DNA of 64,000 bases from Stenocarpella maydis (taxonomy: Eukaryota; Ascomycota; Sordariomycetes; Diaporthales; Diaporthaceae), in the NCBI GenBank assembly GCA_002270565.1, contig NQMI01000147.1, positions 1,599 through 65,598 on the forward strand, read 5' to 3'. The notes below the pieces were generated by a model. That model ran no database searches. It was not told the DNA's origin and worked only from the letters and a program-made list of their open reading frames with translations. Position numbers and translations under genes: made by a program. Below are positions 1-11,109 of the stretch, piece by piece; the first letter of the stretch is position 1; every line of letters begins with the position of its first letter.

Positions 1-86
1 CCTATAGCGTTATCTAAGGCATCTATATAAACTTTAAATTCTTTTTTAGGGTCTACTTCTTTTAGTATAGAGCCTTTTATAACTTT

Positions 87-584
87 TCTGATGAATTTGT
101 GCTATAGAATAGCATTCAGTTCAGCGTGTGTGTGTTTCGGCAGGGTCGCAGTATGGTGCTCTGAGGCGAATTGGGACGATTGACAATGGTCTGGACAACT
201 TTGTATTGAATTAAGTTGGGCTTCTGTAAGCCCTCCTTATATACCCTCCGACGTCGTCTCACCCCTGGGCACGCTGCGGTAGGCTCTGGTGCAAATTTGC
301 AAATGCCGGAAAATTCGCCCTTCCAACACACCATCTTTGGTTCCAAACAACTAGCCAACCACAGCCCTAGCAATGCTCAAATTAAGTACATACAAACTTC
401 AGATATCAGGCTATCCAATGCACTAAGTCATATACTTTTTGGGTAAGAAATAAGGGTAATGCAGAGGTCTGAATTAAGGTGCAAATGCAGGCCAAAATAA
501 TCGACTCACGGCCACCTCACAACGAAGTCTAGGGTAACTCCTTGCACGGAGTACCAACGCCCTGCTGAGCGGTTCCGTTTAATA
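87..584 (-). repeat. Solo LTR, family A, reverse orientation, with intact 5-bp target duplication
   Basis: Reading the minus strand, the element begins with TATTAAACGGAACC (the first C/T differs from the TGTTAAACGG of the copy at 39475) and ends with TTCATCAGA. It is flanked on both sides by the direct repeat ACTTT (82-86 and 585-589), the mark of retrotransposon integration. A TATA-like stretch lies mid-element, and the sequence aligns by eye along most of its length with the copy at 39475-40067. No internal retrotransposon region is attached, so this is a solo LTR left by recombination. Relative to the other copies it lacks about 100 nt near the TG end. The C-to-T change at its very end fits RIP. 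Confidence 0.85.
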
Positions 585-1289
585 ACTTTAATCTTAAATA
601 TCTAGACAGCTTATTAATCTATATCTATCTATTTAAATATAGGATCCTTCCTTATAAGGTATATAAGGGGTTTTAAGATATTACTATATTATATAATTAA
701 TTATCTATAGAAGTTAAAATATCCTAAGAATACTTTAATATCTCTAATATTAGTTAGTTCTAGCCATTCCTTAATTACTTTAACTTTACCTTATTATATC
801 TTAATTTTATTAATTCAATTATATATTTAAGGTAGTTAACCGTCTAAGAATACTATTGTTCCGGGGTCTAGGGGAACCGGTGTGTTCTGGAATCCGGGGG
901 AAAACCAGCCCTAGCGTCGCCCCCAAGGCTATAAGAAGGGGCCTTCCTGCGTTGCTTTTGAAAAACTTCTAGTCCTAGAGAATCAATCTTTTTATACCCT
1001 GTGAATTTATATCTATCTGATATATATGTGTGTACTATGAAATTATTTCTTATGCCCTCTTTTTTTGCCGCTTCTTTTTGGCACCCTTTATTCCCCTCAT
1101 AACTCTCTTATCGCGTCAGGGGCTCATTTTCTTGCCTTCCACGCTCCTCTTGAGGTGGTTGCTTGATCAGGGCTCTGGCAGAACGTGTGCCTTTTTGTGT
1201 GTGTGGAGGTTTTGTCCTCTCGCGCTCCCTCTGGCCTGTTTTCACTAATCATCCTAGTTTTAATTAATGAAAGCTATAAGATATGCCTT
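585..1289. other. AT-rich non-coding stretch
   Basis: The first 250 bases are very AT-rich with many TTAA and TATA steps, typical of RIP-eroded DNA. The rest has a more balanced composition. The only open frames are short and resemble nothing I know, so I see no gene here. Confidence 0.6.
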
Positions 1290-1437
1290 TGTTAAACGGA
1301 AACAGTCGAATTCGACCAACTACGCCCAGTGCGTGCGTGACGGGAGATGACTTGTATGGCCGTGAGTTGATTTTTTAGGGTATACAACTACCCCGACTTT
1401 GAACCTCTGCATTAGACTTATTTCTTGCCCAAATAAA
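1290..1437 (+). repeat. Degenerate fragment related to LTR family A
   Basis: It starts TGTTAAACGGAA and keeps several family-A blocks in the same order: the GTGCGTGCGTGACG-like block, GGCCGTGAGT, CCTCTGCATTA and ATTTCTTGCCCAAA. The sequence between the blocks is diverged, so this is either an old copy or a related subfamily. The right limit is approximate. Confidence 0.6.
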
Positions 1438-1638
1438 ACCAATCAGAAGGCTAGCTTCTGATATATATCTGTATGTATTTTTATAGGCGTATGGGTTAGG
1501 GTTGTTGCCCCCTGAACCACTTCGATCCAGTATCGACCTACCAATATTAGTAAATAAGCTAGGAGACTTTAGATACTAGATAAACTGCCTATGGGTATAT
1601 TTTTCTTACCCCCAAATAGGAACCCAGACTAATCTACT

Positions 1639-2116
1639 GTTATGAACCAACACGCCGGCACCAAAAGGACCCGTTTTGGGGAACCCAGACAACCCGGACA
1701 GGACACCACGGCGCAAACAAATGACTAAAAGAACACGGGTCATGCGGAAATCAGGGTTAGGGTTGAAGACCCACCCCGAGGATGGATCGATAGGCTCGAC
1801 ATTGATCCAGTCGAGCAACATCCAGGATGGATCGATAGGCTCGCTATCGATCCTGTCGAGCCACTGAAGAATCAGGATATATAAGGACATGGTCATCACC
1901 ACAATAGATAGTTTTTATAGAACAAACTCTTGAGTTGTTAATCTAAGTATTCAGTCTTACTAACTGGATAGCCTCACAGCTTGTGATCATACCCTCTTCT
2001 TGAATAGTGTCTTCGTATACTGCAACTTAGTTACGTGCTGCCTTTGCGCCGCTCTGCTAACATAAATCCTACAGGTTACCTACTGAACCCTATAACGGTT
2101 GGGTGTGATTATAACA
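1639..2116 (+). repeat. LTR-like direct repeat, family B, left copy
   Basis: From about 1850 to the ATAACA end this copy aligns closely with 2945-3206. It contains GGATATATAAGGACATGG (a TATA-like promoter), a TCAGTCTTAC block and a CCTACAGGTTACCTACTG block near the 3' end. The TG start at 1639 is an inference. Positions 1779-1861 hold an imperfect internal duplication of about 44 bp around GGATCGATAGGCTCG. Differences from the right copy are mostly C/T or G/A transitions, as RIP would give. Confidence 0.7.
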
Positions 2117-2786
2117 TCTACTACTGCATTTTCTATACTTATGGAATTCCAATTAAAAATTGGATTAGAGGAAGACCCCTTAGTAGCTACAACCTCCTAT
2201 ACTACTTTAATAGTACGAACCCGCTCCTCTTCTACTAAACCTTTATTTACTAACTTCACCCCCTTCTCCTAAAGAAAGCGCTTTTATTTCTTTAGATAGA
2301 ACAAATGGGCTAGAGACTCATTTAAATAAGCCTGGATCCTTAATCTCACCACTATCCAACTTAGCTGGCTCATTAGTAATATATGATACTATAAAGAGAA
2401 GTCAGCAGAAAACATCCTAGAAGAGACCAGGACACCTATGGGAAGATACCAGTATGCACGATATATTGCATAAGCAACCACGCTTGGTGCACTGCAAACA
2501 ACTCTCCATAAAATCAACCATCTTACAAATAAGGTCCTTTAATAAATAGTAAAAATATAGAGAAACCTTATAGCTATACTGCTTAATAAAAGCATAGTAG
2601 TTAAGGCAAGCTTAGTGCTTTTTAGATAAACTTATAATGGAATTTTTCTTAACTTGCGAACCTTAGACTCTAGATAATATAATGAATTAGGAAGGTATAA
2701 TAGTAAGTATAAATGAAAGAAGGATACTTATAGAATACTTTTAAGGATAAAAGTATAAGAAGGGAGATAGTATTACAAACTAATAC
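2117..2786. other. Short AT-rich interior between the two family-B repeats
   Basis: About 670 bases separate the two repeats. No open frame here resembles gag, protease, reverse transcriptase, RNase H or integrase, and I see no clear primer-binding site after the left repeat. It is either a heavily deleted and RIP-mutated retrotransposon interior or a small non-autonomous element. Confidence 0.5.
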
Positions 2787-3206
2787 AATAGCATCCCAGG
2801 ACCCAGGATAAATAGGGCCCACTACCACAACGACACCCCCTCAACGGCGGAGTCGGCACTAAAACACCAAGACTAGGGTTAGGGTCCAGAACCCAAAGCT
2901 CAACCTTGCTCAGTAAGGATCGATGAGCAACCATAAGCCTCAGCAACCATGTACTAAAGAGTCAGGATATATAAGGACATGGTCATCACTATAGCAGATA
3001 GCTTTCATAGAACAGACTCTTTAGTCGTCAATCTAAGTATTCAGTCTTACCAACTGAATAGCCTTATAGCTTGTAATCATACCCTCTTCGTAAATAGTGT
3101 CTTCATATACTGCAACTCAGTTACGTGCCGCCTCTGCGCCGCTCTGCTAATATAAACCCTACAGGTTACCTACTGAACCCCATAAAGATTTGGTGTGATC
3201 ATAACA
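2787..3206 (+). repeat. LTR-like direct repeat, family B, right copy
   Basis: This is the partner of 1639-2116, with the same TATA-like block, the same GCGCCGCTCTGCTAA block and the same ATAACA terminus. The 5' portion aligns only loosely, so the start is approximate. It is followed at once by TGTTGGCGCGG, which opens a short GC-richer segment (to about 3363, containing a TATATAAGAGCG motif) that could be an unrelated solo LTR; I could not define its end. Confidence 0.7.
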
Positions 3207-3363
3207 TGTTGGCGCGGTCCGGCTCCCTTCGGACCCACTAGGGATTCCATATATAAGAGCGCGGATCCCGGACTTATAGGATTTTCCTTCTACTTTTCTT
3301 TCCTTATCGAACCTAGCTTAGCTACAGCCAATATACAGCGTTGGCTTATATGCAGCCGTTACA

Positions 3364-3939
3364 TTAAGAGGGTAAAAAGGTTTGTTCTTCTAAAACTAGA
3401 AATATTTTAAAATAATATAATAGGGCTCCATTTTATAGCTAGAGTGCGGCTTTCCAACCTCCAATTACTATACCCTAGAACAATATTTATTAAGTTATAT
3501 AAGTTTCAAAATATTATTAGTAAAGAAGTAAGATTTATTAATTTTTTTAATAGTTATAGTAAGTATCTTTTATATTATTTACTTTATAAAAGGATATAAA
3601 TTATTTAGCTAATTAATATATCTATCTAATTAGTAAATTATATTATTTATGTTTATATTATTAATATATAAAGAGTATTAGAGTATTTGAAGTTTTTTAA
3701 TATAATAAATTTCAAGTTTCATTTCATTAATCAATTTACACTTTAATATTAAATAAATGCTTATAATATAAATTTCAAGAACTGATTATTAAATAAAATA
3801 TATAAAACCTATTATATTGTATTAAATTATATTATTTCTAAGTCTAGGTTATAATAGAAGTTTTCTGTTACTCTTATCGCTGTATATATTGTCTGAGCTA
3901 TATGAATACCTCCATTTGCGGTTGGTCAACCAATAGGAG
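3364..3939. other. Very AT-rich non-coding stretch
   Basis: It is almost entirely A and T with few C or G, and no open frame of interest. It resembles RIP-eroded repeat DNA between the family-B element and the tRNA-like relic. Confidence 0.6.
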
Positions 3940-4014
3940 GGTTCTATAGTATAGTTGGTTATCACATCGGATTCTGATTCCCTCGTCAGAGTGAGGTCCA
4001 TCCTAACCCCAACG
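3940..4014 (+). pseudogene. tRNA-Gln(CUG)-like relic
   Basis: The first 42 or so bases read like the 5' two thirds of a eukaryotic tRNA-Gln. They include a GGTTCTATAG acceptor and D-stem start, an AGTTGGTTATCAC D-arm that fits the A-box, and an anticodon loop TTCTGAT with CTG at its centre. The 3' third is wrong: there is no GTTCRA T-loop, the lower anticodon stem mispairs, and no matching acceptor strand closes the cloverleaf. I read it as a decayed or truncated tRNA, or the head of a tRNA-derived element. Confidence 0.45.
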
Positions 4015-6275
4015 CACGAGCGCTCAGGATGCAGTCATGGCAAACATGGAACAAACCACAGAACGGGCTACCATAGTTCGGCATTTGGAGAGGTCCGCGT
4101 CTTTCGCCGTCATTCGTTCATTCGGACCTAGACTAGCTTGATCCTTGGGGATAGTACCGATGTCCTTGAAAACCTTGGGAAGAGTTGGCACAAGTTGAAG
4201 ATTTAAACACTTTGTCGGCAAGTTTCCTGACTGCAAAGCCGTGGTTGACCAGTGGTTATTCAGCGAGGCCATGTTCGCGAAAACGATCCTGGTGCTCCGT
4301 GATCAAAGTCCTGCGGTCGAAATCCGTAAAAGTTCTAGGCAGTCCCTCTCTCCTTCAGTTCTAAAGAGTGGGTAGTAATTTGGCATTTCCCGCATGACAT
4401 GATCAATTACTAGTAGGTAAATGTGACCAAGAGACATTTCCCGTTGCATCTCTGACAACAGAGTGGGAGACGGTGAGTGACTGTCACTCTTGCCTGAATC
4501 CATGTCAATCTAAAAAGCCAGCAGATAGGGTTGTTCATGTATACTTGTGGAAAAAAAGGCATATGAAGCTGTATTAGAAATTTTGGTAACTATCGGTATA
4601 ATACTTAGAGTACTCGGGGTTTCTCACCAGGATGGCCACGGTTGAGGCGGCCATTAGACAAAGCAGAGTTTGGATACTGCAAGATCTAGCTCCGCTGTCA
4701 CATACCAATGTGACCTTGGGTTGAGGATCAGAATTTGGACTCACAAAGTATGAGTGTGTGAGAAACGGGCGAAGACAGGGTCTCCTTGACGCTTATAGCT
4801 CGGGAAAATTAGAGCTCCGGTCACACTTCAACATTCAGCCGTTCGATACCTACTACAGCTGCTACGTAGTATCACAGAAATGGACCATGGTCATTTCACT
4901 GCACAGGCGACCTGCCTCGCACCCTTCGCGCGCTCAAAATTTCACATTCCTAGTATCTGGGATGGTAACTCGATCGAAGGCCATGTTGGCCAATGGGAAA
5001 CAGGTTGGAACACACACAAGCGGGCGAGACATCGCTCCTCACCCTCGGACATTGTCCTTTTAGCCATGATATAGCCGGCAGACGCATATAAGTAGGGAAG
5101 TTTCTCTCTGAACCGTATATCTGTCGTATACTTAAGTTATGGAAATGGAACTATGTGAGCCGTCCATTGCGTGGTCACAATTTGTATATCAGCACAAGAT
5201 CCGGCAATGCTGACTCCTGACAGCGGTGGAAAGTTACCATGCGACATGCACACCATTTTTCAGGTTAACTCGCGTTCTCCTTTCTTTCATTCACCTCAGA
5301 TTAGCATGGCCCTGCACGAATTCTAGCTCCATACTTCGCATGTCTATCGGGTAGATAACATCATCAAAGTTGCACAGTCATCCTACCCTGGCCAATATAC
5401 CAATCACTACGCAGCAAGTACCAGAGGGTCCATCCACTACACCTGAGAAACCCCGTGGTTTTTTTTTTTTTTCTCTCTGAGAAATACATCGACCTAATAA
5501 TGACACATCAGTGTCATACAATTGCCCGATTATCTCCGTCTGAGTGGTCCAGAACGTCAGGTGCGGCGAGATCATGGGCGGCTGAGGGACGCTCTGGTTG
5601 CCCACGAGACTTTTGACAGAGTGCATCCTTGGCCGCTGATTGGCCCGGCTCCACTGGGGCTGGCGTCTCGCGATGTGCAGTCTTGGCAGGGTCATTGGAC
5701 CGCGGGCACTTGGGGACCTTCAAGTTGTCGCCGGCCTGCCGTGCTTGTTCTTGGGGTTCCTCCTGAGAATATGGGTCCATCCGCCACTGGCCGGGTCATG
5801 CAGGGAGCTAGGGCGGCAGTTTCGAACCCAGTGGCTCAGCCGCTGTCATGCCCTTGTGAGGTATCGTGCATGTGTCTTCCCTGCAGTTGCCGCAGTCAAC
5901 CGGCAGCGCCGTGTTGGAGGCCGTCGCATAAGCTGTCTAACTGCGGCATCAAAAGTGGGCCGGCCGCCGACGACTCGTTGGTCATGTCTGGCAGTCGCTC
6001 ATTCACATTCTTGAATTATTATTAGCTCGCTCGTCTTTTGTTCCTCAGAGCTAACTTCGTTTCGTTTCGTTTTGTGTTTCTCTTCACTCTTTTCCTGGTG
6101 AATGTCTGCGTCGACTGGCTTGATGCTCTTCAAATCGTGACTCTAGGTTCTTATTTTGCTTCTGCTTCTAGGTTCTTGCATTCTACACTCTCCTTGACCC
6201 CCCACCTACTTTGACCACAGTGATACTCTTATATATCACAACGACACACCGGATACCTTCTTTGTACCGAGCAAG
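4015..6275. other. Intergenic region upstream of the Crh-like gene
   Basis: About 2.2 kb of mixed composition. Open frames of 60-170 codons occur on both strands around 4.0-5.1 and 5.4-6.0 kb, but they overlap each other, have no recognisable domain, and I see no splice pattern extending them. A T13 tract lies at 5460-5472. The last 250 bases are pyrimidine-rich (repeated TTTCG and CTTC steps), as is common just upstream of fungal start codons, and probably belong to the promoter and 5' UTR of the next gene. Confidence 0.5.
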
Positions 6276-7572
6276 ATGCATTACGCCTGTCTCATTACCG
6301 CTTCTCTCTCCCTACTGTCTGCTGTGGCGGCTCAGACCTTTACAGACTGTAACCCTACACAGAGTAAGTCGATTGCCCCGCCCCCCCGCGGCGACGTCCC
6401 GTCCACCACGCCCAGATGCACAAACAATCAGCAACAATACGCTGACTTTTCCACCAGAGACTTGTCCAGGAGACCAAGGGTTGGCGGAGGCATCGTACAC
6501 CGTTGACTTCACCAAGGGTGCGAGCAAGGACTGGAACATCACCTACGGGAACCTCACCTATGACGGCACCAACGGTGCCGTCTACACCATTGCCAAGGCC
6601 GGCGATGCCCCTACCGTCCAGTCTAACTTTTACATGTTCTTCGGGGCAGTCTCGGTCGTAATGAAGGCTGCGCCAGGAACCGGGATTGTGTCCTCGGCCA
6701 TTCTCGAGTCCGACGACCTCGACGAGATCGACTGGGAGTGGCTCGGAGGCAAGGCCACGGAGGTGGAGACCAACTACTTCGGGAAGGGCAACACGTCCGC
6801 ATACGACCGCGAGACATATGTTCAGATGGCCGACTCACAGGCCGAGTTCCACAACTACACCCTGGTGTGGACCAAGGAGAGCACGACCTGGATGATCGAC
6901 GGCGAGCCCGTCCGCACCCTGGCCTACGCGGACGCCCTGGGCGGCGCCAACTACCCCCAGACGCCCATGCGCGTCAAGCTGGGCATCTGGGCCGGCGGCG
7001 ACGCGAGCAACCCCGCCGGCACGATCCAGTGGGCTGGCGGTGAGACAGACTACGCCGAGGGCCCCTTCACGGCCTACATCAAGAGCGTCTCTGTCACCAA
7101 CTACAACCCGGCCGGGTCATACACCTACGGCGACCTCACCGGCTCGCACCAGTCCATCGTGCTGGGCAACGCCGACGCCGGCACCATCAGCGCGGGGTCC
7201 ACGGGAGAGGAGCCGTCTGCCGGTGCCGGCTCGCCGCCCGCCTCCCCCCTCGCGCCCGCGAATGCCTCCGGCGCCGCCAGCCTCGGCCCCTCGGCGACAG
7301 GCGGTGCGTCCGGCATTTCGGGCTCGGCCCCGTACGGCAACGGCTCCAGCCTGGCTCGGCCCAGTGCCTCGCCCTCTCCGAACGGCACGGTCTCTCCGTC
7401 GCCGACTTCCTCCTCCTCAGGCGGCTCGGGTGACCTGTCCAGCGCCACGGCTTCGTCGTCATCGTCAGCCTCGAGCTCGTCTGCCACCAACGCGGCGGCG
7501 GGCCTTGTTGCCAGTAAGGCTGGTGGCTCTGTGCTTCTGGGTGTTCTTGGATGTGCTCTGGCGCTCATCTAG
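6276..7572 (+). CDS. GPI-anchored Crh-type GH16 cell-wall transglycosylase
   Basis: Two exons, 6276-6363 and 6458-7572, give 400 residues; the 94-nt intron has a GTAAGT donor and CAG acceptor, and joining them yields the CNPTQKTCPGD segment typical of Crh proteins. Residues 1-19 form a signal peptide ending before QTFTD. The GH16 catalytic motif is at 118-124 (DEIDWEW), with Glu119 as expected nucleophile, Asp121, and Glu123 as acid/base. From about residue 285 the chain becomes Ser/Ala/Pro-rich, and it ends in a hydrophobic stretch after small residues, as for GPI attachment. Crh enzymes move chitin chains onto beta-glucans in the wall, and a surface location is expected here. A start at 6211 without splicing is open but lacks a signal peptide. 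Neighbours give no further hint. Confidence 0.92.
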
Positions 7573-9507
7573 ATCTGAGGGTGCTTGACTACGGATGCTT
7601 GTTGGCGATGGGAATTTGACATTCTTCTCTTCATGGCTGAGTCGACCTCAAGGCTGTTTTTGTTTGGGACCCTTTCAAGTCATTTCAGGGCGTTCAGGAG
7701 ATTTTGATACCTCTATAGACTCATGGCCAGGCTTTCGGTTCCTACTTTCCATCCAAGCCCCAGTAATGACTCCACTTTGAACTACTTTTTACGGTCTCTA
7801 CAGTGTGACATGTGTTCTGCCTCTCCTTCCAGAGCCTTGCCCTGCTTGACCACATCACTATGGCATGCTCATTTGGACAGTGGGTCTGAGAGCCCTAATG
7901 TATCAATCAAATATACAATTCATTGCTGCCATATTGATTAAGGAGTACTACTATAGTCTTAAAAGGGTATATACCCATATATATATATATATATATTAAA
8001 CAGTAAATAACTATAGTGAAAATAAATAATGAATACTTCAACCCTAACTCTGAGTGCACCGCAACCTGCTTAGATCCCAGGAAAGCCTACTGCTAAACTT
8101 TGCCACCAGGATCTAATGGGATATCTGCACCATGGAAACCCTGATATGGTTGGAATTCTAAGTTACTGACACGTAAGCAATCAAGTCGGCACTATCTACC
8201 CCTTAAGATAAGGAAATACCTTGCAACTATACGTGATGGTGTACGAGGTGCTCATTGCAACAAAGATTGGGCATCCATTCAAAGGTGATCAGGGGAGAGT
8301 TGCCAGTCCTCGTGCCCTGCACACCGACGAGTAACCGTTTTTACCGTGCATGACTCCTCACAGCAGCGCACTCCAGCCTCTTGGCATGCCACTATGTAGA
8401 TCTGACTGCCGTCCCAGTAGAATATGACCTGTACTTGGGCACGGACAGTGAGGCCTGGTCATGGGGCTCGTGCAGTCAACCTTGTGGTGGTTGTCACAAG
8501 CCAAATCTTGATCATCACCCACCCACCCACACCCTGCGGGGAAGGAAATGCGAGCTGAGAAGATGTGGCCTGCAGGCAAAGGGGGGTCCCTCCCGCCTGG
8601 CCCAATTAGAGTTTCCCACCCTGGCTCCCCTGGCAGCTCCTTGACGCAGGGCTTTGCGGCCTAGCCCCCGCTGATCGCGGTCCGTCCTCACATTGTAACC
8701 TCAACACCGCCCCGGCAAGGCCTGGTCCATAGCTCGCGGCAGCCTCCCGCGATATAGACATGCCCGATTCGCACTCGCTTCATCGAAACAGCAGCATCGT
8801 CACCCGCCCGTGCATGATTGGGGTGGGGGGGGGGTGGTATTCACGCGCACGCCGCAAGCCGTGGTGGCGTCGGCACTGGTGAACAAGACCATGCTGGTGC
8901 CAGCACCAACCACTGCGAGACGCCCGATGGGGGCGGACAGCGCACACGAGACTTGGGGGCAGGCGGGGAGGTTAGCCCTCGGGTGCCACTGCGGGATAGG
9001 ACCCCCCCCCCCCCAAGGGGCCCCGTCGTGGTCGCAACAGCCCTCGGGACGCGCCATTAGGGCATCACAATGCATGCCTGTGGGCAGGCTGGGTGACATC
9101 ACATTCCCCTGGAACCCCAGCACGCATTGACCGCCCTGGTTGATGAGCAGCGGCCCCCATAGGCTCTGCGCTGCAGCGGGTGTGGGGAGGGGGCGATCAG
9201 AATGGCAGCCCTTGCGCGGTGCATGAAGAACTACACACCACCGAGGTGCGTGTGCGTGTCTCCCTCACCGTTCATTCAGCCATGGATGTCGAATGCATCA
9301 CCTGCACGAGTTTATTCTTGCATGAGCCCCTTGTTTGATGGCGCAACATTACCCCGTGCGCTGAGTTGCCTGCTCCGCCGGTCGTACCGAAGGATGATCT
9401 GGGTGTCTCTAAGCGCAGATGGATTGACCCGAGCGGCAGCCTCCACTCCTGCCCGTGATATACCCGGGAAACACGGGCAGCCACTCTTTATTATACACGC
9501 ATGACTG
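7573..9507. other. Convergent intergenic region
   Basis: It lies between the 3' ends of two convergent genes. It includes a (TA)n run at about 7976-7996, and G- and C-homopolymer tracts near 8820-8836 and 9001-9014. Open frames here are GC-rich shadows of one another on opposite strands without recognisable motifs. I see no gene. Confidence 0.55.
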
Positions 9508-11109
9508 TCAGCGGTCGTCGCCTCCGCGAGACGACCCGCTGAGCCAGCTCTGGTGGTCGTCCCTCCTGGCCCTGCTGCCCTCGCCCACCGTCTCAACCTT
9601 CACCGTGGTCTCGGTGGTGACCATGATGTCGCGGGGGTTCTGCAGCCTGCCCGCCGGGGACGGCCCGCCCGTGATGATCCGCAGGGGCGCACGTGCCGCA
9701 GGGGGGCTCGCAGGCGCCGGGAGGGTGCTTCGGTGGCCTGCTGCGAGGTGCGCGGGCTCGAAGCACGCCGGGCTCGTCAGCTCCTCCTGGCTGCTGGTGA
9801 TGGCGACGACCTGGGCCACCTCGAGGTCGGCCAGGCCGTATATCTCCACCGACGGCGCGACCTGGGAGCCCGTGTCGCGCGACGACTTCTTGGTCCCCAT
9901 GTAGGCGTTGTTGTTCTCCGGCGCAAAGTAGCGGTCCACATTCCCATATGAGTTCTTGAAGACGCCGGGGAACCACGTCGCGAGCAGGGGCCGCAGCGTG
10001 ATGACGCAGGCGCACGCGATGGCGACGTTGACCTCGATGACGCTGAGGTATGTGATTGGGGCCTCGTTCCATGATGTGTCCAGGTTCAGCAGGGTCATCT
10101 TGAGCGTGAATATCCGTACAAAGGCAACGACACCGGTGCTGTAAAAAGTACAAGGTCAGACACGGGCGGTACGCCATGCTGTCAATCAGGTGCTCACCAG
10201 AACCCAACCGCAAACAAGACGACGAGGACAGTCCGCTGCCTCCTATCCAGCTGCAGGGCCCATGTGGCAGGTATGGGCAGGATGACTACCGCAAAGTCCG
10301 TGACCAGGCTGACCGAAGTCGAGAGGAGCCAGACTGTGAGGCTGGGCAGGCACGTATCGGTGAGGTTCGTGTTCAGCTGTGCCATGGGCGTGCACGCAAA
10401 GGAGATGATAAACACCGAGACAATGCACCAGACTGGCACAAAGGCCATGAGCCAGCGACAGACGGCGGCCGTGTGGGTCCCTCTGAAAATCCGACGGTAC
10501 TGAAGCAGTAGGGAGACCTTGGCGACCGTCTTGGACACATTGAACATGATCTCGTTGGCGAGCAGCAGCTTGTGGCCGGTCAGCTGACGCTGGTTATCCA
10601 CGATCGGACGGGCGAGCCTACCTCCAGCTGTTTGGTGCGGTCGCTTATCGGCACCATCCATATGTGCAGCCCCAGGCCATATACCGCCTCTGAGGATATA
10701 GTTAGTCCGGAGTTGCATGCGGGGCGGGGTGGGAATAGCACTGACGCAGTATTGTGATTATAGAGAGGCCGATGGATAGGACCTGGAGCCGAGAATGTTA
10801 ATTGATCTGCTGCTCGAGGGTCGTCTTTGCCTTTTCCGTTTCTTTCGAGCCGGGTTTGGGACCCACCTGGGCGACTGCTATCGATATATCATCGAGGCCT
10901 GCGGCCTTGATCAACCTGTAGCGCGTGTGCAGCCGGAGGAGGACCAGGGTTGCCGAAAATACGACCAGGACGACCGAGATGGTGATGATTGCCGGCCGTT
11001 GTGTTTGTGCATCGAGCTCTGGGTATTCTCCTGGCTGCGGGAGATCGGTGGTGAGGCCAGTGAGGCCGCTAGCCGCTGGCAGGTCGGGCTGTCTCGTCGT
11101 GGATGTCAT
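9508..11109 (-). CDS. Seven-helix membrane protein, fungal rhodopsin-domain family (SAT5/Pth11-like fold)
   Basis: Five exons on the minus strand fit by phase: 11109-10867, 10782-10746, 10689-10622, 10568-10198 and 10138-9508, giving about 449 residues. The last four introns of the plant-pathogen family are similarly short; the intron after 10622 could instead end at 10584 (38 nt, five more residues), but the 53-nt choice has a better branch site (GCTGAC). Hydrophobic helices begin with IITISVVLVVFSATLVLLRL near residue 41, followed by the R-x-R-LIKAAGLDDISI block usual in this family, AVYGLGLHIW, and KVSLLLQYRRIF. Helices 4-7 follow, then a polar tail of about 150 residues. These proteins resemble 7TM receptors, but their ligands are mostly unknown, so receptor function is inference only. 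Confidence 0.85.

Noticed and set aside
5378..6025. Overlapping frames of 88-167 codons on both strands
   Set aside because: The frames mask each other, have no domain or splice extension, and lie in the pyrimidine-rich upstream region of the Crh-like gene.
7040..7588. Alternative frames of up to 182 codons inside the Crh-like gene
   Set aside because: They are Pro/Arg-rich shadows of the Ser/Ala/Pro-rich tail of the real protein.
9553..10213. Plus- and minus-strand frames overlapping the 7TM gene
   Set aside because: They are GC-driven shadows; the minus frame with membrane helices and in-phase splice sites explains the region.
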